From Cyanobacteria bacterium UBA9579 (GTDB lineage Bacteria > Cyanobacteriota > Vampirovibrionia > Gastranaerophilales > UBA9579), in assembly GCA_003499585.1 (NCBI GenBank), contig DNSU01000039.1:1-6223 (forward strand): 6,223 nucleotides of DNA, written 5' to 3'. Positions 1 through 5,292 of this stretch are shown piece by piece. The notes under the pieces are model-generated. The model saw nothing but the letters and a program-made list of their open reading frames with translations, made no database searches and was not told the DNA's origin. Numbering within the stretch: position 1 is the first letter of the stretch; each line of letters starts with the position of its first letter. Made by a program: the position numbers and the translations under genes.

Positions 1-4
1 TAAG

Positions 5-245
5 AAGCTGTCTTGTTAAAGTTGGTGAGTCACCTTTTCTAAACTCTATAATCATAGTCTTAATATCAAGATTGATGAGCTTAATGGTGCAGGTACTAAC
101 GTACTAATTTAAGTACTCGCTGGAATGATTGAGGACTTAAATATGTGACCTAGTCACTGCCCGCTTGCAACTTTAACCGCAGTCCATAAGGCGAGCCTGT
201 ATTCATGTCATAGCTTAGTTTTTGCCTTTTTAGCCAGACAGGCTC
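5..245. ncRNA. Candidate structured non-coding RNA, rod-like, 6S-like shape
   Basis: There is no credible ORF here, but distant segments pair in nested order. Positions 15-24 are perfectly complementary to 168-177 (10 bp). Positions 25-28 pair with 154-157, 29-33 with 145-149, 44-46 with 131-133 and 50-55 with 125-130. Outside these, 5-13 pairs with 236-245 with one bulged base. Between the stems lies a near-symmetrical bubble (34-43 against 134-144) and a one-sided bulge (158-167). The apical part (56-124) also contains short stems, such as GTAC-TAAC-GTAC near 94-105. A closing stem, a central bubble and a long apical arm is the general shape of 6S RNA. Read on the minus strand, 158-169 contains GCAAGCGGGC, which also occurs in E. 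coli 6S RNA as I recall it; this may be chance. A G-U pair in the outer stem slightly favours the minus strand, but the strand is not settled. It does not show tmRNA, RNase P or SRP RNA signatures. Confidence 0.35.
193..245. repeat. Inverted repeat GAGCCTGT...ACAGGCTC
   Basis: Positions 193-200 (GAGCCTGT) are perfectly complementary to 238-245 (ACAGGCTC), with a 37-nt loop. This hairpin uses the same bases as the outer stem of the candidate rod RNA (5-13 with 236-245), so the two folds are mutually exclusive. No T-run follows on the + strand, so it does not look like a simple terminator. Confidence 0.5.
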
Positions 246-448
246 TTATATACACACGTCAGAGAATAAACAGCTATAAGATAAATACAGAGCATATTCA
301 TTTTACTTGATATTTCTTCAAATTTTTATAATTTGTATGTATATTTGAATATTTAGCAGAAGAAATCTACATTTTTGTTAATATTTGGCGATTTAACCTA
401 AAGATTTATATAAAAATACCGATATTTCTAATAAGAGTAAAATAAGTC
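246..448. other. AT-rich intergenic stretch with no recognised feature
   Basis: This segment is very AT-rich, has stop codons in all frames, and contains no tRNA-like, repeat-array or gene-like pattern that I can support. The word GATATTTCT occurs twice (about 310 and 421). A TTGATA at 307-312 and a TATAAT at 327-332 are present, but the 14-bp spacing is too short for a good sigma-70 promoter. Confidence 0.5.
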
Positions 449-486
449 GGTGATAAAATCACCTAACTTAAGTCATCGATTATAAT
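449..486 (+). promoter_or_regulatory. Promoter of the 57-aa gene with a dyad at the -35 position
   Basis: A perfect -10 hexamer TATAAT lies at 481-486, about 38 bp before the start codon at 524. No TTGACA-like -35 is found at 16-18 bp spacing. Instead, a perfect 6-3-6 inverted repeat, GGTGAT-AAA-ATCACC, occupies 449-463, overlapping where a -35 would sit (458-463). This arrangement fits either an activator-dependent promoter or a repressor operator. Transcription would begin near 493. The -10 is clear; the regulatory role of the dyad is inferred. Confidence 0.5.
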
Positions 487-523
487 CCATCTGACAATAC
501 TAATAAGTCTTTAGGAGTATATA

Positions 524-697
524 ATGGCAAGAATTATCGACAATGCGCAGGGTAGAAGAATGATAAGACTAAGTATCGATGATATTTTAATGATTGTATC
601 CTTATATCAGCAAAAATGTAATTGTAAAAACTATACTTATGATGAAGTCAGACAGGCTTTAAGTTCAGGACAATTTTATCTGCCTGAAGATATTTAA
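524..697 (+). CDS. Conserved-looking small protein of unknown function (57 aa)
   Basis: I do not recognise this protein. The ATG at 524 is preceded by a good Shine-Dalgarno (AGGAG, 513-517, 6-nt spacing), a perfect TATAAT and, after the stop, a strong intrinsic terminator, so it looks like a genuine monocistronic gene. The product begins MARIIDNAQGRRMIRLSIDD. It has a basic N-terminus with a GRRMIRLS segment (residues 10-17), a hydrophobic helix around residues 18-30 (IDDILMIVSLYQQ), a K-C-N-C pair of cysteines (residues 32 and 34), and a final segment YTYDEVRQAL ... FYLPEDI. There is no signal peptide or clear membrane span, so it is probably cytosolic. The single C-x-C is too little for a zinc site within one chain but could serve a dimer. 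It may be a small regulatory or adaptor protein; that is only a guess. Confidence 0.8.
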   Translation: MARIIDNAQGRRMIRLSIDDILMIVSLYQQKCNCKNYTYDEVRQALSSGQFYLPEDI

Positions 698-727
698 GCA
701 GGTTTTATGCATATTAAAAATTAATTT

Positions 728-762
728 AAAATTCTTTCTGATTTTATCGGGAAGAATTTTTT
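728..762 (+). terminator. Intrinsic terminator of the 57-aa gene
   Basis: Positions 728-736 (AAAATTCTT) pair perfectly with 752-760 (AAGAATTTT). The stem extends inward by a C-G pair and two G-T wobbles to 739/749, leaving a nine-base loop. A run of six T at 757-762 closes the 3' side. It starts 30 nt after the stop codon at 697 and separates this gene from the downstream LCP gene. Confidence 0.8.
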
Positions 763-812
763 ATATAGGCTAAAATATTAAAAAGATAAAGTTGAATAAT
801 TCGCCATCATAA

Positions 813-841
813 TTGACATTGAAATACCACAGTGGTAAGTT
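813..841 (+). promoter_or_regulatory. Possible promoter with a 6-1-6 operator-like dyad upstream of the LCP gene
   Basis: A perfect -35 hexamer TTGACA is at 813-818. Seventeen bases later is TAAGTT (836-841), a weak -10. The spacer holds the perfect inverted repeat TACCAC-A-GTGGTA at 825-837, exactly where a repressor would block RNA polymerase. The LCP start codon is about 130 nt further on, so the leader would be long. A second weak candidate pair, TTGGCA (922-927) with AGTAAT (943-948), lies closer to the gene. The dyad is certain; its function is inferred. Confidence 0.35.
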
Positions 842-969
842 TACGTATGAAATTAAAATTTGCTAATCCAGCTCAGCTATTAAAGCACTTGTTTTATAGA
901 TAAAAACGTTAAACTCAAGTCTTGGCACTTACTGGTTTATTAAGTAATTAGAAAGTTAAAATAGTTAGA

Positions 970-2262
970 ATGCATAATAATTATAATAAAGATAATGATT
1001 ATATAGTCAAAAAAGCAAATAAAATAAAGTCTTCGGACAATTTTGTGTTTGTATGGAGTATTACAGCAGTACTAATCAGTGTTTTAATTAGCTTTGGTAT
1101 TGTTTTTGCAACTAATACCAACTGGATGCCAGACAATATTAAGGATAAAATTGAAGGCTTAATAAGCGGAATCAGCGATGGACCAGGAATCCCTTTACTG
1201 GGAAAAAAACAAAATATTCTTTTATTAGGTGTAGATTCTAATGGGAATACAGTTGACCCATTCAAGGGAGCAAGAAGTGATACTGTTATAATACTTAGCA
1301 TAGATCCGTTTTCTAAAACGGCTAATGCATTATCTATACCAAGGGATAGCAAAGTTTACCTTGCTAATCATCATGGACTGGATAAGATTAATGCAGCTCA
1401 TGCCGTCGGTGGGCCTAATTTAACAATAAAAACTATTGAAGAAACTTTTGGTATGAGAATTCACCATTATATTGCAATTGATTATCAGGGAATAAAAGAG
1501 CTTGTTAATGCAGTTGGAGGCGTACCTCTTACGGTAGAAAAAAGAATGATGTATACGGATCATTCTGCCGGATTAAGAATTAATTTACATCCTGGTTATC
1601 AAACTTTGGATGCAGATCAAGCCGAAGGGTATTTAAGGTTCAGACATGATGCAGTAGGCGATATTGGAAGAGTAAAAAGGCAGCAATGGTTTATCCGCAG
1701 CCTCGTCAAAAAACTCCAATCTCCTGATATGATAGTAAAAATCCCTCAAATAATTCAGCTCGCAAGCAAATACATTAGAACAGACATGAATTTCTACGAA
1801 TTATCCCAGCTTGCTGCTTATACAAAGTCGATTGACCTTGATAATGTTCAGACCGCTACATTACCGGGAAGACCTTCAAAATTCGGCAATGTAAGTTACT
1901 GGATACTGGATACTGAAAAATCACAGGAAATCATTGATAGATTAATCTATCGAGAAAGCCTGAACAAGAGGTATGAAGGTTTAACAGTCAGTTTAATGCA
2001 TTCAACAAATTCCAATGCTGATCTGGAAGAAATCAAGAATATTCTTAAAAAATCAGATTATAAAGTCACTTGTGAATCATCAACAAGAGACCCTCGCACG
2101 CAGATAATAGCGCATACCAAATACGCTACTTTAGAAAATGCTAAATACTTAAAAAGAAAAATCCCTGTATTACAAGATGCGCATTTTTCAGTAATTACAG
2201 ATAATTATCCTTGTGGAGAAACTGATTTAACGATTGTGCTATCAGGTACATCAGATAATTAA
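970..2262 (+). CDS. LytR-CpsA-Psr (LCP) family protein with LytR_C domain
   Basis: LCP enzymes are membrane-anchored phosphotransferases that move undecaprenyl-phosphate-linked glycopolymers onto peptidoglycan, acting outside the cytoplasmic membrane. The 430-aa product has a short charged cytoplasmic N-terminus, one membrane segment (about residues 25-48) and an LCP domain (about 82-250). Its hallmark motifs are NILLLGVD (83-89), A-R-S-D-T (101-105), S-I-P-R-D-S (122-127), DKINAAHA (138-145) and R-F-R-H-D with R-x-x-R-Q-Q (223-239). The arginines and aspartates known to bind the lipid pyrophosphate and the metal are all present. Residues about 337-426 (GLTVSLMHSTNS onward) match the LytR_C domain pattern. 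Length and architecture are typical and complete. The ATG at 970 has no clear Shine-Dalgarno, but the next methionine lies beyond the membrane segment. The exact glycopolymer substrate cannot be told from sequence. Confidence 0.93.
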   Translation: MHNNYNKDNDYIVKKANKIKSSDNFVFVWSITAVLISVLISFGIVFATNTNWMPDNIKDKIEGLISGISDGPGIPLLGKKQNILLLGVDSNGNTVDPFKGARSDTVIILSIDPFSKTANALSIPRDSKVYLANHHGLDKINAAHAVGGPNLTIKTIEETFGMRIHHYIAIDYQGIKELVNAVGGVPLTVEKRMMYTDHSAGLRINLHPGYQTLDADQAEGYLRFRHDAVGDIGRVKRQQWFIRSLVKKLQSPDMIVKIPQIIQLASKYIRTDMNFYELSQLAAYTKSIDLDNVQTATLPGRPSKFGNVSYWILDTEKSQEIIDRLIYRESLNKRYEGLTVSLMHSTNSNADLEEIKNILKKSDYKVTCESSTRDPRTQIIAHTKYATLENAKYLKRKIPVLQDAHFSVITDNYPCGETDLTIVLSGTSDN

Positions 2263-2297
2263 CGAAAAAAACATAATTAAAATGATTTTACAATTAA

Positions 2298-2340
2298 CCC
2301 CCTAGATATTTCTTGGCTTTCAAGACCCTCAGCTAGGGGG
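2298..2340 (+). terminator. GC-rich hairpin after the LCP gene, probable terminator
   Basis: CCCCCTAG (2298-2305) is perfectly complementary to CTAGGGGG (2333-2340), a strong stem in an AT-rich background, 35 nt after the LCP stop. Inside it, TCTTG (2311-2315) pairs with CAAGA (2321-2325) around a five-base loop. A competing small hairpin, CCCT (2326-2329) with AGGG (2335-2338), is also possible. There is no T-run right after the stem (the next Ts cluster at about 2355), so it is not a textbook terminator; it could also protect the mRNA 3' end. Confidence 0.5.
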
Positions 2341-2364
2341 ATATTCATATAATTATTTTTCCTT

Positions 2365-2404
2365 ATAATTAATTCATAATATATAAGTATTATGAATTAA
2401 TTAT
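2365..2404. repeat. 16-bp perfect AT-rich inverted repeat
   Basis: The arm at 2365-2380 is the exact reverse complement of 2389-2404, with the 8-bp spacer ATATAAGT; one more pair (2381-2388) can form inside. No T-run follows on either strand, so it is unlikely to be a terminator. It sits just upstream of a possible -10 (TAAAAT, 2414-2419) for the operon that starts at 2455, and its right arm covers the expected -35 zone, so an operator or cruciform-forming site is plausible. Confidence 0.6.
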
Positions 2405-2440
2405 TCACCCGGATAAAATTGGTATAGGGAAAGGAAGATA

Positions 2441-2446
2441 GAGGAG
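2441..2446 (+). promoter_or_regulatory. Shine-Dalgarno GAGGAG that decides a TTG start
   Basis: GAGGAG ends 8 nt before the TTG at 2455. No ATG or GTG in this frame would preserve the signal peptide, so this site supports the TTG as the true start of the exported protein gene. Confidence 0.7.
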
Positions 2447-2454
2447 ACAGGAAA

Positions 2455-3168
2455 TTGAGGACGCAAAAGATAGTAGTTTCACTATTTATTTTACTGGCAA
2501 TATTCAGCTTTACAGGACAAAATGCAGATGCTCAGAAAGCTCAAATAGATATATTATCACCATTTAATCAAGCAGAAGTAAAGCCTAATCCAACAACTTT
2601 GATAAAGCCTGAAACACAGCAGACATCAGGAACACCAGTTAAAACTAGTGATACGGAAAAACATGAAGTTAAAGAAGCTAAAATTAAAAAAGATGATATA
2701 AATCCACTTCTAAATCCTGCCAATTCTCTAGGCTTAGCAGCTGCAGAGACTGCAATTAATAAGACATATCTTTTAATTAAGCAAAACAAGCTCAATGAAG
2801 CAAGGCTTGCCATAGAACCTACGGTTGAATGGTTAACATCAGCTACAGAATATCATACCAATCTTTATAAAGCATTAAAGGACATAAATGACGCAAGATC
2901 GCAGGCAGAATTAGAAAAAGAGCTTGCTCTTCAATTTGCTATTTGCAGAGATCAGGCAATGTATCAACTTGCATTGTTGTATATAGAGGATAAAAAACAG
3001 CAAAAAGCTGTAGAAAAACTGGTGAATATCGTTAGATCCCAGCCAAGGACTCAGCTTGGATTTAATGCATATCAAACATTGCAGCAAATTGGCTTCACAT
3101 ATAAGTTACAGCTTCCACCTACAGAAGAAAGTGAAAATACAGAATCAAATAATGAAAAGACAAACTAA
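2455..3168 (+). CDS. Exported helical protein with TPR-like C-terminal half
   Basis: I do not recognise a named family. The 237-aa product starts at TTG 2455. A signal peptide covers residues 1-26 (basic MRTQK, hydrophobic core VVSLFILLAIF, cleavage site A-D-A before Q27), so it is exported. Residues about 27-90 form a polar, Pro/Thr/Lys-rich linker. From about residue 95 it is helical: ETAINKTYLLIKQNKLNEAR (98-117) and D-Q-A-M-Y-Q-L-A-L-L-Y to KAVEKLVNIV (166-193) have the small/large residue spacing of tetratricopeptide helices, but the repeats are degenerate. The tail is acidic and polar. It is the first gene of a coupled operon with a small ACT-like gene (17-bp overlap) and a nitroreductase. 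It may be a periplasmic scaffold or binding protein; that role is inferred from TPR-like folding only. Confidence 0.8.
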   Translation: MRTQKIVVSLFILLAIFSFTGQNADAQKAQIDILSPFNQAEVKPNPTTLIKPETQQTSGTPVKTSDTEKHEVKEAKIKKDDINPLLNPANSLGLAAAETAINKTYLLIKQNKLNEARLAIEPTVEWLTSATEYHTNLYKALKDINDARSQAELEKELALQFAICRDQAMYQLALLYIEDKKQQKAVEKLVNIVRSQPRTQLGFNAYQTLQQIGFTYKLQLPPTEESENTESNNEKTN

Positions 3169-3418
3169 AAGGATAGTTCATCTATCAGGTAATTATACAG
3201 TAGACACAACAGAGGTAATTTCAGACATTACCTCTTTGTGTCGAATGCATAAAATAAGTATTGATGATATTAATATGACAACATTTGACAAAAATAAATA
3301 TTATGCAATGATATCCAGCTGTTATTTTCCTGATAATGATCATTTATTCTGGAATGAGCTTTTTCAAGTAACCAGCGAGCGTAATGTCAATGTAAATTTG
3401 TCAGACAAGGAGGATTAA
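3152..3418 (+). CDS. Small ACT-domain-like protein (88 aa)
   Basis: The gene starts at ATG 3152, inside the last 17 bp of the preceding gene and in another frame. A longer ORF in this frame begins at 3056, but it would lie inside the upstream gene and its first 32 residues look like noise. Residues RIVHLSGNYTVDTTEV (7-22) followed by ISDITSLCRMHKISIDDINM (23-42) match the beta-alpha-beta start of ACT domains (R-x-V-x-x-x-G ... I-S-D-I-T-S-L ... K-I-S-I-D-D-I). A second beta-alpha-beta part follows (YYAMISSCYF, LFWNELFQV, VNVNLSD). ACT domains are small ligand-binding modules, usually binding amino acids, and free-standing single-domain versions exist. The ligand-contact G-x-x-x-x-G is only partly conserved (G13). 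No Shine-Dalgarno is clear; translation is probably coupled to the upstream gene. The family call is moderate; the gene itself is well supported by frame, overlap and the Shine-Dalgarno at its end. Confidence 0.65.
   Translation: MKRQTKRIVHLSGNYTVDTTEVISDITSLCRMHKISIDDINMTTFDKNKYYAMISSCYFPDNDHLFWNELFQVTSERNVNVNLSDKED
3407..3413 (+). promoter_or_regulatory. Shine-Dalgarno of the nitroreductase gene, within the upstream gene
   Basis: AAGGAGG, a perfect match to the 16S anti-Shine-Dalgarno, lies in the last codons of the small ACT-like gene (the Lys-Glu-Asp codons before its stop) and 9 nt before the GTG at 3423. It fixes the GTG start and ties expression of the two genes together. Confidence 0.8.
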
Positions 3419-3422
3419 TAGA

Positions 3423-4082
3423 GTGGTATTGCAAGTTATTAGAGATAGATCAAGTGTCAGAAATTTTTCAGATAAAGAAGTTTCTAACGAGGTAATCCTG
3501 GACATACTTGAAGCCGCAAGGTTAGCTCCTTCATGGGTTAATGTTCAACCCTGGCATTTTATCGTAGTTAGAGATCGGGAAACAAAAGAACTTCTTTCGC
3601 AACTTTCCCATGGGCAGGCTCATGTAATGCAGTCACCGGTTATTATCGTTTGCTGTGGAGATACGGAAGCCTGGGAAACAGAAAAATACAAAGAAATTCT
3701 TGAGTTAAGACCGGGAATTACCGAAGAAAAAGTAAATGCTTTTTTAAATAGTCCTGTTCTTAATCCAAAGGTAAAAGGCAAAGAAGCTGTTATTTGTAGA
3801 ACTGTGGAAGAAGTAACCTATGCTGTTGCATATATGACACTAGAAGCTCACAATAAAGGAGTAGGAGCCTGTGTTGTAGGAGCTGTAGGAAATGAATTGA
3901 CTGAATCCATCCCTGAAGTATACCAACAGGTCAGAGAAAAACTCGGTTTAAAAGATAATATAATGCTAATTTCTTTATTACTCTTAGGCTATCCTGCTGC
4001 TGATTTTCAAAAACCAAATAAAGTAAGAAGGGTACCTGATGAAATTATTTCATTTGAAAGATATGGTAATAAGAAAATATAG
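3423..4082 (+). CDS. Nitroreductase family protein (FMN-dependent oxidoreductase)
   Basis: Nitroreductase-fold proteins are FMN enzymes, often dimers, that use NAD(P)H to reduce nitro compounds, quinones or other substrates; some carry out special roles. The 219-aa product begins at GTG 3423 with a perfect Shine-Dalgarno. The FMN-contact segment D-R-S-S-V-R-N-F (residues 8-15) is followed by E-A-A-R-L-A-P-S-W-V-N-V-Q-P-W-H-F (30-46), containing the family Ser, Asn and Gln-Pro-W. KGVGACVVGAV (145-155) and L-G-Y-P (188-191) are the later FMN/dimer motifs. Length is typical and no key residue is obviously missing. It is the third gene of a coupled operon after an exported helical protein and an ACT-like protein, which suggests amino-acid or redox metabolism, but the true substrate is unknown. 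No hairpin follows, so transcripts may run into the protease gene. Confidence 0.9.
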   Translation: MVLQVIRDRSSVRNFSDKEVSNEVILDILEAARLAPSWVNVQPWHFIVVRDRETKELLSQLSHGQAHVMQSPVIIVCCGDTEAWETEKYKEILELRPGITEEKVNAFLNSPVLNPKVKGKEAVICRTVEEVTYAVAYMTLEAHNKGVGACVVGAVGNELTESIPEVYQQVREKLGLKDNIMLISLLLLGYPAADFQKPNKVRRVPDEIISFERYGNKKI

Positions 4083-4083
4083 T
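4054..4083 (+). promoter_or_regulatory. Candidate sigma-70-type promoter for the metalloprotease gene
   Basis: TTGAAA (4054-4059, 5 of 6 to consensus) and TATAGT (4078-4083, 5 of 6) are separated by 18 bp, giving a predicted start near 4090, about 40 nt before the protease ATG. It lies inside the last codons of the nitroreductase gene. A perfect TATAAT (4086-4091) is also present but has no good -35 at the right distance. Confidence 0.45.
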
Positions 4084-4128
4084 TTTATAATAATTACAAT
4101 GAAATAAATATTAAAGAAATATCTGTTT

Positions 4129-5232
4129 ATGAGATTTTTTATACTAATTATTATCTTTACCTTGCTATACAGCCCTATCTGTATAGCAAAAGAGCTATAT
4201 AAAGCTGAAGTAAAAGTTAGTCAGAGCACAAATATCAATGACGTCCTATCTGGTCTTGAAAAGCAAGTTTATAGCAAGAACTACGATTTTGAGGATATTC
4301 CAACAAGAATAGAAAGATTGGAAAATTCCATATACGGCAAAAAGTCCCAGGGTGCTTTACTTGGAAGAGTAGATCGCTTAAGTAATTCAATTAATGCTTC
4401 AAAAAGCCGCCAGTCGGATTTTAAAAACAAGGTAATGATTGAATTACTTGAAAACAGGTATTTTAACACGTTATTTAAGAAAGATAAAATTGAAGATCGC
4501 CTTACAAGATTGGAAAAAGTCATCCTTGGCAGGGCTTTTGTCGGTAATACTGAATATCGGCTTAATAATCTGATGAGCAAAGTTCCCATGAATATTGTCG
4601 GTGTCACAGTCAGCGATAGCTCAGGCAACAAAGCTTCAATCAGACCGGAATTATCAAATTCCAGACAATATTCAGCCCTCGATGATCTGGAATACGCTAC
4701 TTCTGAAGGCAATTATTTCGACAATATCAGAAAACAAAGAGATGACAAAGTTCAAAGGTGGGGCGATTTCCCTGTATATATATACATAGCCAAAACCAGA
4801 GACCAAAAGAAAATGCAGGCCGCTCAAAAGGCAATAGAGAACTGGAGCAAACATATCCAATTAGCTTTAATCAACAATGACAAAGATGCAAACATTATCA
4901 TCAACTGGGATGAAAATGGAAATAACGTCATTGAGTCAACTTTAATTTCAAATAGCAATAGAACAAGCTATCAGGCTCTTATTCAAGCTGGTTACTACAA
5001 ACATCCAGATACTCTGGAAAAATATCTAATGCACGAAATCGGGCATTCCATTGGGCTCTGGGGTCATAGTGATGATCCTGCAGATATTATGTATAATTTC
5101 AAAGAAACAAATCCAAATATGACAAATTGCAGCAAAGGCCCAAAATGTGTTTCCATAAACACAGCCCCCCAGGAGCCTTCAAAAAGAGATATAAACACTC
5201 TAATAAGAATCTACAATTCACCTGGCAATTAG
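4129..5232 (+). CDS. Secreted matrixin-like zinc metalloprotease with leucine-motif repeats
   Basis: The 367-aa product begins at ATG 4129 (weak Shine-Dalgarno). A signal peptide covers residues 1-20 (hydrophobic FFILIIIFTLL, cleavage after I-C-I-A); the Cys at 18 is not a good lipobox. Residues 39-152 carry about six copies of an 11-residue leucine motif of the type R-I-E-R-L-E-N-S-I-Y-G, starting at about 39, 60, 80, 103, 124 and 144. The protease domain covers about 205-365: WGDFPVYIYIA (211-221), a central DKDANIIINW, and the zinc motif H-E-I-G-H-S-I-G-L-W-G-H (302-313) with a Met-turn D-I-M-Y (319-322). H302, E303, H306 and H313 would be the zinc ligands and catalytic acid. The C-terminal SKRDINTLIRIY (351-362) is the closing helix of this family. 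It probably cleaves extracellular or envelope proteins; substrates are unknown. The convergent pcrA-like gene ends 33 bp downstream. Confidence 0.85.
   Translation: MRFFILIIIFTLLYSPICIAKELYKAEVKVSQSTNINDVLSGLEKQVYSKNYDFEDIPTRIERLENSIYGKKSQGALLGRVDRLSNSINASKSRQSDFKNKVMIELLENRYFNTLFKKDKIEDRLTRLEKVILGRAFVGNTEYRLNNLMSKVPMNIVGVTVSDSSGNKASIRPELSNSRQYSALDDLEYATSEGNYFDNIRKQRDDKVQRWGDFPVYIYIAKTRDQKKMQAAQKAIENWSKHIQLALINNDKDANIIINWDENGNNVIESTLISNSNRTSYQALIQAGYYKHPDTLEKYLMHEIGHSIGLWGHSDDPADIMYNFKETNPNMTNCSKGPKCVSINTAPQEPSKRDINTLIRIYNSPGN
4243..4584 (+). repeat. Six ~21-residue leucine-motif repeats in the metalloprotease
   Basis: Within protein residues 39-152 a leucine-rich 11-residue motif recurs with spacings of 21, 20, 23, 21 and 20 residues. 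The best copies are RIERLENSIYG (60-70) and RLTRLEKVILG (124-134). Weaker ones start at 39 (VLSGLEKQVYS), 80 (RVDRLSNSINA), 103 (MIELLENRYFN) and 144 (RLNNLMSKV). The pattern predicts a chain of short helices or a coiled-coil stalk. Confidence 0.6.
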
Positions 5233-5253
5233 AAAAAATAATAACTTTGAATA

Positions 5254-5292
5254 GTAAAAAAATGCTTAAAACTTCTTTAGTCTTCCGAAGTT
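5254..5292 (-). terminator. Weak candidate terminator for the minus-strand helicase gene
   Basis: On the minus strand, AACTTC (5292-5287) can pair with GAAGTT (5275-5270), straddling the last codons of the helicase gene. After the stop codon a run of seven T (5262-5256, seen as A on the + strand) follows. The stem is short and the T-run starts seven bases after it, so this is a weak candidate. No clear terminator is seen for the convergent protease gene. Confidence 0.3.

Noticed and set aside
1..245. tmRNA, RNase P RNA, SRP RNA, 5S rRNA or tRNA
   Set aside because: The CCA end and T-loop of tmRNA/tRNA, the GAGGAAAGUCC core of RNase P, the GGAAG tetraloop region of SRP RNA and the 5S conserved stretches are not found on either strand.
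307..332. TTGATA/TATAAT pair as a promoter
   Set aside because: The spacing is only 14 bp and it lies almost 200 bp before the nearest gene in very AT-rich DNA, where such words are expected by chance.
847..903. An 18-codon ORF (MKLKFANPAQLLKHLFYR) between the candidate promoter and the LCP gene
   Set aside because: It has no ribosome binding site, no attenuator-like hairpins after it, and its ATG would lie at or before the predicted transcript start; a leader peptide cannot be supported.
999..1352. Minus-strand ORF of 117 aa inside the LCP gene
   Set aside because: It is entirely antisense to a well-supported LCP coding region and shows no family motif or ribosome binding site; it is a shadow frame.
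3056..3151. N-terminal extension of the ACT-like gene
   Set aside because: It would lie in another frame inside the upstream gene, and the extra 32 residues look like random translation; the ATG at 3152 starts right where the ACT-like pattern begins.
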